From assembly GCF_022012335.1 (NCBI RefSeq), contig NZ_JAKLTO010000003.1, positions 62,001 through 126,000 of the forward strand: 64,000 nucleotides of DNA, given 5' to 3'. Position numbers and translations under genes: made by a program. This document shows, piece after piece, positions 50,663-59,428 of the stretch; the first letter of the stretch is position 1, and the number at the start of each line of letters is the position of its first letter. Under the pieces are notes generated by a model, which saw only the letters and a list, made by a program, of their open reading frames with translations, was not told the origin of the DNA and did no database searches. Origin of the DNA: Flavobacterium sp. SM15. Lineage in GTDB: Bacteria > Bacteroidota > Bacteroidia > Flavobacteriales > Flavobacteriaceae.

Positions 50663-51964
50663 ATGAGAACCAAGTCGTTAAAGAAGAATAAAATTAATGT
50701 AATCACCTTAGGATGTTCCAAAAACACCTACGATAGTGAAGTGCTGATGGGACAACTGAAAGCCAACGGAAAAGAAGTGGTACATGAGCAGGAAGGAAAT
50801 ATCGTGGTGATTAACACCTGTGGTTTTATCGACAATGCCAAAGAAGAATCGGTTAATACTATTTTGGAATATGCCGATAAAAAAGAACAGGGAATCGTAG
50901 ACAAAGTTTTCGTAACCGGCTGTTTAAGCGAACGTTACCGCCCAGACTTAGAGAAAGAAATCCCTAATGTAGACCAATATTTCGGAACTACGGAATTACC
51001 TTTATTATTAAAAGCTTTAGGTGCCGATTACAAACACGAATTAATTGGAGAGCGTTTAACAACCACACCTAAAAACTACGCTTATTTAAAAATTTCGGAA
51101 GGCTGTGACCGTCCGTGCAGTTTCTGTGCCATTCCTTTAATGCGAGGAAAACACGTTTCCACACCAATTGAACATTTGGTAATTGAAGCAGAGAAATTGG
51201 CTAAAAACGGCGTTAAAGAATTAATTTTAATTGCTCAGGATTTAACCTATTACGGATTAGATTTATATAAAAAACGTAATCTTGCCGAACTTTTGGAAGC
51301 ACTTGTAAAAGTAGAAGGAATCGAGTGGATTCGTTTGCATTACGCCTTCCCTACCGGTTTCCCGATGGAAGTTTTGGATTTGATGAAACGTGAACCGAAA
51401 ATCTGTAATTATCTAGATATTCCATTACAGCACATTGCAGATAATGTATTAAAATCGATGCGTCGCGGAACAACCTATGAGAAAACTACCAAGTTGCTGA
51501 AAGAATTCCGTGCGGCGGTTCCTGAAATGGCAATCCGTACGACTTTGATTGTAGGTTATCCTGGTGAAACCGAAGAAGATTTCCAAATCCTTAAAAATTG
51601 GGTAGAAGAAATGCGATTTGAGCGTTTAGGTTGTTTTACCTATTCTCACGAAGAAAACACACATGCTTATAGTTTGGTGGATGATGTCCCGGATGAAGTA
51701 AAACAAGCGCGTGCTGCTGAAATCATGGACATTCAGGCGCAAATTTCCTGGGATTTGAATCAGGAGAAAATTGGTCAGACCTTCAAATGTATCATCGACA
51801 GAAAAGAAGGGCAATATTTTATCGGAAGAACTGAATTCGACAGCCCGGATGTAGATAACGAAGTGCTTATCGATGCGGCGAAATTCTACTTAAAAACAGG
51901 AGATTTCGTAAACGTTACTATCACAGATGCTACGGAATTTGATTTATACGGTGAACCAGTTTAA
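50663..51964 (+). CDS. rimO: Ribosomal protein S12 methylthiotransferase RimO
   Basis: 433-residue radical SAM enzyme that methylthiolates an Asp of S12. The N-terminal UPF0004 cluster has cysteines at 18, 53 and 87 (TLGCSKNTYDSE, NTCGFI, TGCLSE). The radical SAM motif is EGCDRPCSFCAIPLMRG with C148, C152 and C155 (CX3CX2C). The C-terminal TRAM domain ends in TDATEFDLYGEPV. It is RimO rather than MiaB by the CSKNTYDSEV start and TRAM end. Monocistronic. Confidence 0.96.
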   Translation: MRTKSLKKNKINVITLGCSKNTYDSEVLMGQLKANGKEVVHEQEGNIVVINTCGFIDNAKEESVNTILEYADKKEQGIVDKVFVTGCLSERYRPDLEKEIPNVDQYFGTTELPLLLKALGADYKHELIGERLTTTPKNYAYLKISEGCDRPCSFCAIPLMRGKHVSTPIEHLVIEAEKLAKNGVKELILIAQDLTYYGLDLYKKRNLAELLEALVKVEGIEWIRLHYAFPTGFPMEVLDLMKREPKICNYLDIPLQHIADNVLKSMRRGTTYEKTTKLLKEFRAAVPEMAIRTTLIVGYPGETEEDFQILKNWVEEMRFERLGCFTYSHEENTHAYSLVDDVPDEVKQARAAEIMDIQAQISWDLNQEKIGQTFKCIIDRKEGQYFIGRTEFDSPDVDNEVLIDAAKFYLKTGDFVNVTITDATEFDLYGEPV

Positions 51965-51987
51965 CCGTTTTCAATATTAATCAGAAT

Positions 51988-52020
51988 AAAAATCCTTACT
52001 TTTTAAGTGAGGATTTTTTT
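51988..52020 (+). terminator. Terminator after rimO
   Basis: AATCCTTACTT ttt AAGTGAGGATT stem with one wobble, then seven T residues. Confidence 0.88.
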
Positions 52021-52098
52021 ATTTCCAAGACCGATTAACCTCGTAACACTGCATTTTTATTATTAACTTTAAGTACCGAAACTTTAAAATTCAGTATT

Positions 52099-52335
52099 AT
52101 GATAACCAAACATCCTATTTATCAGGACTTTCCTGAATATGCCGACAAAATTAAAGACTTGTATCACCACAATGATCAATTTCAGGTTTTATTGCAATCC
52201 TACTCGGAGCTGGATGACCGGATTTATAAAATCGAAACCGATCAGGAACTTGCAATGGATGATGAGTTGTCGCAGCTAAGAAAAGACCGTGTATTTTTAA
52301 AGGACGAGATTTACACTTTTTTAAAAAACAATTAA
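52099..52335 (+). CDS. DUF465/YdcH-family small protein, copy 1
   Basis: 78-residue, all-helical, charged protein: HPIYQDFPEYADKIKDLYHHND, FQVLLQSYSELDDRIYKIE and DDELSQLRKDRVFLKDEIYTFL (read in parts), a coiled-coil hairpin typical of YdcH. Function unknown in the family. A terminator separates it from a second paralogue, so the two are transcribed at least partly on their own. Confidence 0.85.
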   Translation: MITKHPIYQDFPEYADKIKDLYHHNDQFQVLLQSYSELDDRIYKIETDQELAMDDELSQLRKDRVFLKDEIYTFLKNN

Positions 52336-52337
52336 AA

Positions 52338-52363
52338 ACAAACCTTTTTAATGAGGTTTTTTT
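52338..52363 (+). terminator. Short terminator between the two DUF465 genes
   Basis: AAACCT ttttaatg AGGTTT stem followed by TTTT. It is short and may be leaky. Confidence 0.6.
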
Positions 52364-52433
52364 ATGACAAATATCATATAAAATCGGTTTAAAAAAGAAG
52401 AACTTTAAGTTTAATTTAAAACCAATTACAACT

Positions 52434-52670
52434 ATGATTACAAGACACATCCTAACCGACGAGTTTCCCGAGTTTACCCAAAAAATCTACAACTTAAAAA
52501 CTGACGACAACCATTTTAAAAAGTTATTTCAGGAATTTAACGATTTAGATCACGAAATTTACAGAATTGAAGCCGATGCAGAACCTGCTTCCGACGACAC
52601 ACTTAATGAATTAAAAACCAAGCGTGTACACCTAAAAGATACCATTTACAGTTATCTTCAGGAGAATTAA
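52434..52670 (+). CDS. DUF465/YdcH-family small protein, copy 2
   Basis: 78 residues, the same length as copy 1 and similar throughout (TDEFPEFTQKIYNLKTDD, FQEFNDLDHEIYRIEAD, LKTKRVHLKDTIYSYLQ). A tandem duplication is likely. Function unknown. Confidence 0.85.
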   Translation: MITRHILTDEFPEFTQKIYNLKTDDNHFKKLFQEFNDLDHEIYRIEADAEPASDDTLNELKTKRVHLKDTIYSYLQEN

Positions 52671-52675
52671 AAATA

Positions 52676-52701
52676 AAAACCGCCTTGAAAGGCGGTTTTT
52701 A
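52676..52701. terminator. Bidirectional terminator between DUF465 copy 2 and the carboxylase operon
   Basis: AAAAACCGCCTT ga AAGGCGGTTTTT, a perfect 12-bp stem with A and T runs, between convergent genes. Confidence 0.92.
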
Positions 52702-52710
52702 TTTTTATAA

Positions 52711-54255
52711 CTACAAAGGAATATTTCCGTGTTTGCGTTTTGGTGTATCCACCACTTTATTTTCCAGCATTTTGAATGCTTTGATTAATTTTCTGCGGGT
52801 ATCTTGCGGGAAAATTACCTCATCGATAAATCCGCGTTGCGCCGCTCGGTATGGATTAGCGAATTTCTCCGCATATTCGGTTTCTTTTTCCAGCAATTTA
52901 GCTGCTGGATCCGAAGCTTCAGCAATTTCTTTTTTGAAAATGATCTCCGAAGCCCCTTTCGCTCCCATAACCGCGATTTCTGCTCCCGGCCATGCAAAGT
53001 TCATATCAGCTCCAATGTGTTTCGAGTTCATAACGTCGTAAGCACCACCGTATGCTTTTCGGGTAATTACCGTTACTTTAGGAACTGTTGCCTCGCTTAA
53101 TGCGTATAACAATTTCGCTCCGTGTACGATGATTCCGTTCCATTCTTGATCCGTTCCCGGCAAGAATCCTGGCACATCTACTAATACTAACAACGGAATG
53201 TTGAACGCATCACAAAAACGGGTAAAACGAGCCGCTTTAATCGAGCTGTTCACATCCAAACAACCTGCTAAAAACATTGGGTTGTTTGCCACAACTCCAA
53301 CGCTTTTTCCTCCAATACGAGCAAAACCTACAATAATATTTTCTGCCCAGTTTTTATGAATTTCAAAGAAACTTTCCTCATCGATGATAGCATTAACTAC
53401 ATCGTGCATGTCATAAGGCTTGTTCGGATTATCCGGAACGATGCTGTTTAACTGATCGCGAAGTTCTGAACCTAATTCGTAAGGCAAATCTTCAACCGTT
53501 TCCGTATTATTTTGTGGAAGGTAACTCAACAATCGTTTTACATCTTCCAAACATTCTACATCATTGGCAGAAGTTGTATGTGCAACCCCAGATTTTGAAG
53601 AGTGGGTTGAAGCTCCTCCTAATTCCTCAGAAGTTACTTCTTCATTGGTAACTGTTTTCACAACATTTGGCCCGGTTACGAACATATAGGAAGTATTTTC
53701 CACCATCATCGTAAAATCAGTCATTGCTGGTGAATAAACCGCTCCACCGGCACAAGGCCCCATAATAGCAGAAATTTGAGGAATTACCCCGGAAGCCTGA
53801 ACATTTCTGAAGAAAATATCAGCATAACCTCCCAAAGAACGAACCCCTTCCTGAATACGGGCTCCCCCTGAATCGTTTAGTCCGATCATTGGTGCACCCA
53901 CTTTCAAAGCCATGTCCATTACTTTACAGATTTTCTCTGCATGTGTTTCAGACAACGCTCCACCGAAAACGGTAAAATCCTGAGCAAAAGCATACACCAA
54001 TCGACCGTTAACCGTTCCGTAACCTGTGATAACACCATCTCCTAAATAGTGCTCTTTGTCCATTCCGAAATCTTTAGTTCGGTGGGTTACAAATGCTCCG
54101 ATTTCCTCGAACGAACCTTCGTCAAAGAAGTACTCGATGCGCTCACGAGCCGTTAATTTCTTTTTGGCATGCTGGGTTGCAATTCTTTTTTCACCGCCTC
54201 CTAATTTGGATTCGGCAATTTTCTTATTTAATATTTCGAATTTATTTGATTCCAT
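52711..54255 (-). CDS. Acyl-CoA carboxylase carboxyltransferase (beta) subunit
   Basis: 514-residue carboxyltransferase of the propionyl/methylmalonyl-CoA decarboxylase type. It shows [22 protein letters not shown] at the start, an N-terminal crotonase half with [14 protein letters not shown] and [16 protein letters not shown], and a C-terminal half with [24 protein letters not shown] and [20 protein letters not shown] (read in parts). It is the last gene of a three-gene operon with accC-like and BCCP-like genes, 2-bp gaps. Propionyl-CoA is the most likely substrate; another acyl-CoA cannot be excluded. Confidence 0.93.
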   Translation of the reverse strand: MESNKFEILNKKIAESKLGGGEKRIATQHAKKKLTARERIEYFFDEGSFEEIGAFVTHRTKDFGMDKEHYLGDGVITGYGTVNGRLVYAFAQDFTVFGGALSETHAEKICKVMDMALKVGAPMIGLNDSGGARIQEGVRSLGGYADIFFRNVQASGVIPQISAIMGPCAGGAVYSPAMTDFTMMVENTSYMFVTGPNVVKTVTNEEVTSEELGGASTHSSKSGVAHTTSANDVECLEDVKRLLSYLPQNNTETVEDLPYELGSELRDQLNSIVPDNPNKPYDMHDVVNAIIDEESFFEIHKNWAENIIVGFARIGGKSVGVVANNPMFLAGCLDVNSSIKAARFTRFCDAFNIPLLVLVDVPGFLPGTDQEWNGIIVHGAKLLYALSEATVPKVTVITRKAYGGAYDVMNSKHIGADMNFAWPGAEIAVMGAKGASEIIFKKEIAEASDPAAKLLEKETEYAEKFANPYRAAQRGFIDEVIFPQDTRRKLIKAFKMLENKVVDTPKRKHGNIPL

Positions 54256-54257
54256 GA

Positions 54258-55703
54258 TTATAAGTGTGTTGGTAGGCGTAAGATTTTTTGATCTTCTAAA
54301 TACTGTTTCATCGCTACATAAGCAGCAATTTCTGCTTCTTTGTCCATGTGGGCTTTCAATACTTCACTATCGTAATATTTCTTAACGAAGTGCGTATCAA
54401 AATCTCCTGAACGGAACGCTTCGTGCTCCATTACAAACTTACCGAACGGCAACGTGGTATAAACTCCTTCAATCTGATAAGCCTCAATAGCTTCAATCAT
54501 TTTTTGAATGGATTCTTCGCGCGTTTTTCCGTAAGTAATTAATTTGGAAAGCATCGGATCGTAATAAATCGGCACTTCCATACCTTCTTCAAAACCATCA
54601 TCTACACGGATCCCTTCACCTTGAGGTACTTTGTAAACATCCAAAGTTCCAACATTCGGAAGGAAATCATTTAACGGATCTTCACAATACACGCGCAATT
54701 CCATCGCATGCCCATTGATTTTTAAATCTTCCTGTTTGATGCTTAACGCTTCACCGCGAGCCACACGGATTTGCATTTCCACCAAGTCCATACCGGTAAT
54801 CATTTCGGTTACTGGATGCTCTACCTGCAAACGAGTATTCATCTCAAGGAAGTAAAAGTTTTTGTTTTCATCCAAAAGGAATTCCACTGTTCCGGCTCCT
54901 AAATAATCACACGATTGAGCAACTTTTACAGCAGCTTCTCCCATTGCTTTACGGATTTCCGGAGTAAGAACTGCTGATGGAGCTTCTTCAACTACCTTCT
55001 GGTGACGACGCTGAATCGAACATTCTCTTTCAAACAAGTACAGAATATTTCCGTGGCTGTCTGCCATTACCTGAATTTCGATATGACGAGGCGAACCAAC
55101 ATATTTTTCAATAAAAACCGAACCGTCTCCAAAAGCGGAAACCGCCTCACTGATCGCACGGTTCATTTGTGATTCAAACTCTGCCTCGTTCTCAACAACG
55201 CGCATTCCTTTTCCTCCACCACCGGCAGAAGCTTTAATCAAAATTGGGAAACCGATTTGTTTAGCAACCTGTTTCGCTTCTTCAATATCGGTAATTGCTT
55301 TATCTACACCCGGAACCATCGGAATATCATAGGCTTTTACCGCATCTTTAGCAGCTAACTTACTTCCCATGATGTGAATCGCTTTTGATTTTGGTCCGAT
55401 GAAGGTAATGTTGTTTTTCTCGGCTAATTCGGCGAAATCTGCATTTTCACTTAAGAAACCGTAACCCGGATGGATTCCGTCTACGTTTAACGATTTTGCA
55501 ACTTCGATGATCTTATCTCCTAATAAATAGGACTGGTTTGACGGCGCTTCCCCAATACAAACCGCTTCATCAGCAAATTTCACATGAGGTGCATTTCTGT
55601 CGGCAACCGAATACACCGCTACCGTTTTGATTCCCATTTTACGAGCCGTTTTCATTACGCGCAAGGCAATTTCCCCACGGTTGGCTACTAATATCTTCTT
55701 CAT
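54258..55703 (-). CDS. accC: Biotin carboxylase subunit of acyl-CoA carboxylase
   Basis: 481-residue ATP-grasp enzyme that carboxylates biotin. N-terminal [25 protein letters not shown]-binding [16 protein letters not shown], and catalytic [26 protein letters not shown] (read in parts). Ends with a C-terminal part typical of subunits paired with separate BCCP proteins. The gene sits between the BCCP-like and carboxyltransferase genes. It may belong to a propionyl-CoA rather than acetyl-CoA carboxylase, so the symbol is only a family label. Confidence 0.92.
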   Translation of the reverse strand: MKKILVANRGEIALRVMKTARKMGIKTVAVYSVADRNAPHVKFADEAVCIGEAPSNQSYLLGDKIIEVAKSLNVDGIHPGYGFLSENADFAELAEKNNITFIGPKSKAIHIMGSKLAAKDAVKAYDIPMVPGVDKAITDIEEAKQVAKQIGFPILIKASAGGGGKGMRVVENEAEFESQMNRAISEAVSAFGDGSVFIEKYVGSPRHIEIQVMADSHGNILYLFERECSIQRRHQKVVEEAPSAVLTPEIRKAMGEAAVKVAQSCDYLGAGTVEFLLDENKNFYFLEMNTRLQVEHPVTEMITGMDLVEMQIRVARGEALSIKQEDLKINGHAMELRVYCEDPLNDFLPNVGTLDVYKVPQGEGIRVDDGFEEGMEVPIYYDPMLSKLITYGKTREESIQKMIEAIEAYQIEGVYTTLPFGKFVMEHEAFRSGDFDTHFVKKYYDSEVLKAHMDKEAEIAAYVAMKQYLEDQKILRLPTHL

Positions 55704-55705
55704 GA

Positions 55706-56188
55706 TTATTCGAATTCGATTAACAATTGACCTTTATCTACCGCCTGATCTTTACTAACAGCAATAGATTTGATTACTCCGTCTCTTGGTGAAAGGAAAC
55801 TATTTTCCATTTTCATGGCTCCTAAGATTAGGATTGGGTCGTTTTCTTTTACTTCCTGTCCCACTTCCACATTGATTTCCAGAATTAATCCTGGCATAGG
55901 TGCTTTGATAGAATTTACCTGTTTGGTTGCTCCGATAGCGAATCCCATCTCTTTGATAAGTTGGTCTAACGGATTGGCAATATCCACAACATAAGTGTTG
56001 TTGTTCACTTTAACAGTGTATTTCTTGGCGATAAAATCTGCGGAAATGATTTCTGCTTTAAAAGAAGTATTGTCCTTCAGCACATGATAGTTCGAATCTC
56101 CCGATTTTAAAGCGTCAAAAGAAGACACATCGGAATCCTTCACATCAAATACAGTTGAAGAATTTACGGTTAATTTATAAGTACTCAT
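55706..56188 (-). CDS. Biotin carboxyl carrier (biotin/lipoyl attachment) protein
   Basis: 160 residues. The C-terminal biotinyl domain has IKAPMPGLILEINVEVGQEV and the biotin site ILGAMKMENS with Lys 126. The N-terminal 70 residues form a small domain (YKLTVNSSTVFDVKD) seen in carriers of propionyl-CoA-type carboxylases in Bacteroidetes. First gene of the operon; it carries CO2 from the carboxylase to the transferase. Confidence 0.92.
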   Translation of the reverse strand: MSTYKLTVNSSTVFDVKDSDVSSFDALKSGDSNYHVLKDNTSFKAEIISADFIAKKYTVKVNNNTYVVDIANPLDQLIKEMGFAIGATKQVNSIKAPMPGLILEINVEVGQEVKENDPILILGAMKMENSFLSPRDGVIKSIAVSKDQAVDKGQLLIEFE

Positions 56189-56281
56189 CAGGTTAAAAAA
56201 TTAATTGCGTAAAAGTAAAGAAACTCAATCGTTTTTTTAACACTAAAAAAAAGGAAATGTGCGAATTAAATACAGAATTTG

Positions 56282-58471
56282 TTACAAAGCCAATAATCCG
56301 AAGTCACGCAAAGTATTCACAGGCTTCGAATACCAGAACAACTCAAAATCTTCCAAACCTGAATTTTCGTAATCGGCTTTTACTTCATTAAACGTAAATT
56401 TCTTTTCGTTTGTTGATGCGATTTTCTCCAAAAGGTTTTGTAGCCAAGCTCCGTTGTCTTTATCGGTAGTAATCTCGAAAACTTCCCTTTTATCGTGAAA
56501 AGTTAGTTTCATCATTTCCCACGAATTGCCTTTTTTGCTTTTGGTAAAGGTTTCCTCAAAAGGCTTTCCTCCAATCCAAACGATTTTTGCGTTGGGTTTG
56601 ATGTTGAAATGATTTTCGTTCTGAAGACATTCGTATATAAAATCCGGCTGTACTTTTGTATTCGGAATTTTAAAATCGAACCAATCCTGCAACGGATAAT
56701 CGAAACAAATCCCGTGCATATAATTGAACAACGATTTTTTCAGGCCAAAGCTGAATTTATCATGGTTGATGCCTGTTTTATCTTTAAACTGAATGTCATT
56801 ATTAGCAAAAGTGATTTCATTAATTTGAGGAACAACACCGAATTCTTCCGGATTCAATCCAACCGGACTGTGTGCGGTCATGGCAAACTGATGCCAAAAA
56901 CCAGACTGCAAAATCCCTAACTCGAACATTTGACGCACCATTTCCAAACTATCAATGGTTTCCTGAATGGTTTGTGTTGGATAGCCATACATAAGATAAG
57001 CGTGTACCATGATACCGGCTTCAGTAAAATTTCGGGTTACTTTGGCGACTTGCTCAACAGTTACTCCTTTTTTAATCAGTTCCAGCAAACGATCGGATGC
57101 TACTTCCAAACCACCCGAAACGGCGATACAACCGGAAGCTTTGAGTAAAACACATAAATCTGCGGTAAAGCTTTTTTCGAAGCGGATGTTCGTCCACCAG
57201 GTAACCGTTAGATTTCGACGTAAAATTTCAAGAGCAACCTCGCGCATTAAAGCTGGCGGTGCGGCTTCGTCTACAAAATGAAAGCCGTTATGACCGGTTT
57301 GCGCAATGAGTTCTTCCATGCGGTCTACCAAAGTTCTGGCGGCAATCGGTTCGTAAATTTTGATATAATCTAACGAAATATCACAAAATGTACATTTCCC
57401 CCAATAACAACCATGAGCCATCGTGAGTTTGTTCCAACGGCCGTCGCTCCATAAACTGTGCATCGGATTGGCAATTTCGATTACTGAAATGTAACGATCC
57501 AGAAACAAATCGGTATAATCGGGAGTACCTACTTCACTTTGCTTGTAATCGTGACGAAGGGAATTATTTTTATATACAACTTTCGATTCTTCAAGTAAAA
57601 AAGTGCGTTTGAATTCGTTGTAATTAGGATCTTCGATATTTTCCAATAGCAATTCTACCGGAAGTTCCCCATCATCTAAAGTGATGAAATCGAAAAATTC
57701 AAAAACGCGAGCTTCTTTTAAATCACGCAATTCGGTATTGGGAAAACCACCGCCCATCGAAACCTTGATTTCAGGATAATTTTCTTTTATGAATTTCGCA
57801 CATCGAAAAGCACTGTACAAATTCCCGGGAAACGGAACGGAAAAACAAACCAGTTTCGGCTGTACTTCTTTCAGTTGCTCGCTGAGAATTTTTAAAGTAA
57901 TTAAATCGATATAAGTAGGTTCGGTTTTAAGATAATCGTATAATTCATCAAAAGAATTTGCACTTCGGCCCAAACGCTCGGCATAACGGCTAAAACCAAA
58001 ATTTTCGTCAATGGTTTCAACTATAAAATCCGACAAATCTTCAAGGTATAACGTTGCGAGATGCTTCGCTTTGTCCTGCATTCCCATAGAGCCGAACGCC
58101 CAATCCATATCGTCCAACTGAGTAAAACGTGAGGCTTCCGGAAGAAAACCATCAAGGCAAATCTGTCTGGCTAAAGTTGGATTATTTCCCTGAAGAAAGG
58201 CAATAACCGAATCTATCGTTTTTACATATTCCTTCTGAAGGGCAAAAATCCGTTTCGAATTATCTGAAAAAACAGCCTTATGAGCTTGAGATTCTTTAAA
58301 AATATCTTGCAAACCTTCTTTGGAAAACAACTTCAAAATCACTTCGATACCCAAATCCATCTGAAAAGAAGTAATGTTTTTGGTATTCAAAAAACCTTTT
58401 AAATAAGCTGTGGCCGGATACGGAGTGTTCAGCTGGGTAAAAGGCGGTGTGATTAAAAGTGTGTTTTTCAT
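56282..58471 (-). CDS. B12-binding-domain-like radical SAM protein with CX4CX2C cluster motif
   Basis: 729 residues. A cobalamin-binding-like Rossmann region (about 200-275: LVCFSVPFPGNLYSAFRCAKFI, VSMGGGFPNTELRD) is followed by a radical SAM domain whose cluster motif is HGCYWGKCTFCDISLDY with C355, C360 and C363, a CX4CX2C spacing. SVSGGLEVASDRLL- and MVHAYLMYGYP-type segments follow, in the Elp3/MiaB-like fold (first read as AVSGGLEVASDRLL). The classic B12 DxHxxG is not evident. Substrate unknown; relatives include BchE-like and methyltransferase-type enzymes. Confidence 0.85.
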   Translation of the reverse strand: MKNTLLITPPFTQLNTPYPATAYLKGFLNTKNITSFQMDLGIEVILKLFSKEGLQDIFKESQAHKAVFSDNSKRIFALQKEYVKTIDSVIAFLQGNNPTLARQICLDGFLPEASRFTQLDDMDWAFGSMGMQDKAKHLATLYLEDLSDFIVETIDENFGFSRYAERLGRSANSFDELYDYLKTEPTYIDLITLKILSEQLKEVQPKLVCFSVPFPGNLYSAFRCAKFIKENYPEIKVSMGGGFPNTELRDLKEARVFEFFDFITLDDGELPVELLLENIEDPNYNEFKRTFLLEESKVVYKNNSLRHDYKQSEVGTPDYTDLFLDRYISVIEIANPMHSLWSDGRWNKLTMAHGCYWGKCTFCDISLDYIKIYEPIAARTLVDRMEELIAQTGHNGFHFVDEAAPPALMREVALEILRRNLTVTWWTNIRFEKSFTADLCVLLKASGCIAVSGGLEVASDRLLELIKKGVTVEQVAKVTRNFTEAGIMVHAYLMYGYPTQTIQETIDSLEMVRQMFELGILQSGFWHQFAMTAHSPVGLNPEEFGVVPQINEITFANNDIQFKDKTGINHDKFSFGLKKSLFNYMHGICFDYPLQDWFDFKIPNTKVQPDFIYECLQNENHFNIKPNAKIVWIGGKPFEETFTKSKKGNSWEMMKLTFHDKREVFEITTDKDNGAWLQNLLEKIASTNEKKFTFNEVKADYENSGLEDFELFWYSKPVNTLRDFGLLAL

Positions 58472-58488
58472 CTGCGGAAATTCTTTGG

Positions 58489-58496
58489 CAAAATTA
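58489..58496 (-). promoter_or_regulatory. -7 element (TAATTTTG) for the radical SAM gene
   Basis: Reverse-strand TAATTTTG followed by CC, 17 nt before the start codon. Confidence 0.55.
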
Positions 58497-58656
58497 ATCG
58501 ATATTTTTTACTTAAACGGAAATTGCCTGACGACTTTGTTCAGGAAATCGGTTTCTTCAAAAAATGAGCTTTTAAGCCCTATGAAACTTGTAAGATATTT
58601 ATTGATTATGTTAGGGGATTGCAATCAAATTTGATCTTAATTCTTAATTTTTCATA

Positions 58657-58683
58657 AAAAAAAGAACTCAAATTGTTCTTTTT
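58657..58683. terminator. Terminator-like hairpin between divergent genes
   Basis: AAAAAAGAAC tcaaatt GTTCTTTTT. Neither flanking gene ends here, so it may end an unannotated short transcript. Confidence 0.5.
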
Positions 58684-58762
58684 AAAAACAAAATTGTAAG
58701 TTAGTGCTAGAATTTACAGGGCTTCAAAGGAATTTCCTACAACAATTACGACGCTGAAAAAC

Positions 58763-59350
58763 ATGAATTCATTTCGAAAACTACCACAAGAAGAATTTAA
58801 AGAAATTATATTACCCGTACCGCAAGTAATGCGTTATGCCGTTTCCAACAAGGGAAGACTTTTAAGTTTTACCAATGAGATGAGTGACGGCAAAATCATA
58901 AAAGGCGCCAAGGCTGACGGTTACCGATTAATTACCTACAAAAACAAAGAAGGCGAAAAAGTTAAAAGAAAATCGATTGTTCTTTACAAACTTATTGCCG
59001 AACTCTTTTTGGAAAAGCCTTCTGAGCAGCACACCCACGTTATCCATTTAGACCGTAGAAAAGACAACGACGACATTAGAAACCTGAAATGGGTTACCCG
59101 TCCCGAAATGCTTAAACACAGTTATGATACTAATCCTGTAGTACTTCTAAACAGAAAAAAATTACTGGAGCACAATCTAAAATCCGACGGCAGAAAACTT
59201 ACCGTAACTAAAGTAATGCTAATCAAGAAGATTTTAGCCCGACCAAACCAAAAAACCCGCCTGAAAATGATTGCCAAACAATTCGGGGTGAGCGAAATGC
59301 AGATTCGCCGTATTAAATCTGGGGAGAATTGGGGATATGTAAAGGTTTAG
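58763..59350 (+). CDS. NUMOD4/HNH-like protein with C-terminal helix-turn-helix
   Basis: 195 residues. NUMOD4-like motif YAVSNKGRLLSF (25-36) is followed by an HNH_3-like part, HVIHLDRRKDNDDIRNLKWVT near 92-112 (read in parts), where the metal-type His is kept. A C-terminal resolvase-like HTH follows (LKMIAKQFGVSEMQIRRIKSG). Such proteins are homing-endonuclease relatives, but a stand-alone chromosomal copy may have a regulatory or other role. No intron or inserted gene is evident nearby. Confidence 0.75.
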   Translation: MNSFRKLPQEEFKEIILPVPQVMRYAVSNKGRLLSFTNEMSDGKIIKGAKADGYRLITYKNKEGEKVKRKSIVLYKLIAELFLEKPSEQHTHVIHLDRRKDNDDIRNLKWVTRPEMLKHSYDTNPVVLLNRKKLLEHNLKSDGRKLTVTKVMLIKKILARPNQKTRLKMIAKQFGVSEMQIRRIKSGENWGYVKV

Positions 59351-59404
59351 GTTTTCATGATGATTCATTAACTCGTTAAAATTCTGACTCTCTACATAAT
59401 TTTT

Positions 59405-59412
59405 TATATTTG
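59405..59412 (+). promoter_or_regulatory. -7 element (TATATTTG) for the 1356-residue surface protein gene
   Basis: Exact TAnnTTTG match 16 nt before ATG 59429. Confidence 0.5.
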
Positions 59413-59428
59413 TGGAAAATTTAAAAAA

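Larger units (their letters stand above)
58472..58762. other. Divergent spacer with a hairpin terminator-like element
   Basis: Between the radical SAM gene start and the NUMOD4 gene start. It holds the radical SAM -7 element (58489-58496, reverse TAATTTTG), a CCTGA/TCAGG hairpin near 58524-58544 and a terminator-like hairpin at 58657-58683. No convincing gene. Confidence 0.5.

Noticed and set aside
58410..58634. 74-codon plus-strand frame over the radical SAM start
   Set aside because: It lies mostly antisense to the radical SAM start and its promoter; composition is not protein-like.
58763..59350. Homing endonuclease in an intron or intein
   Set aside because: The NUMOD4/HNH-like gene stands alone with ordinary flanks; no interrupted gene was found.
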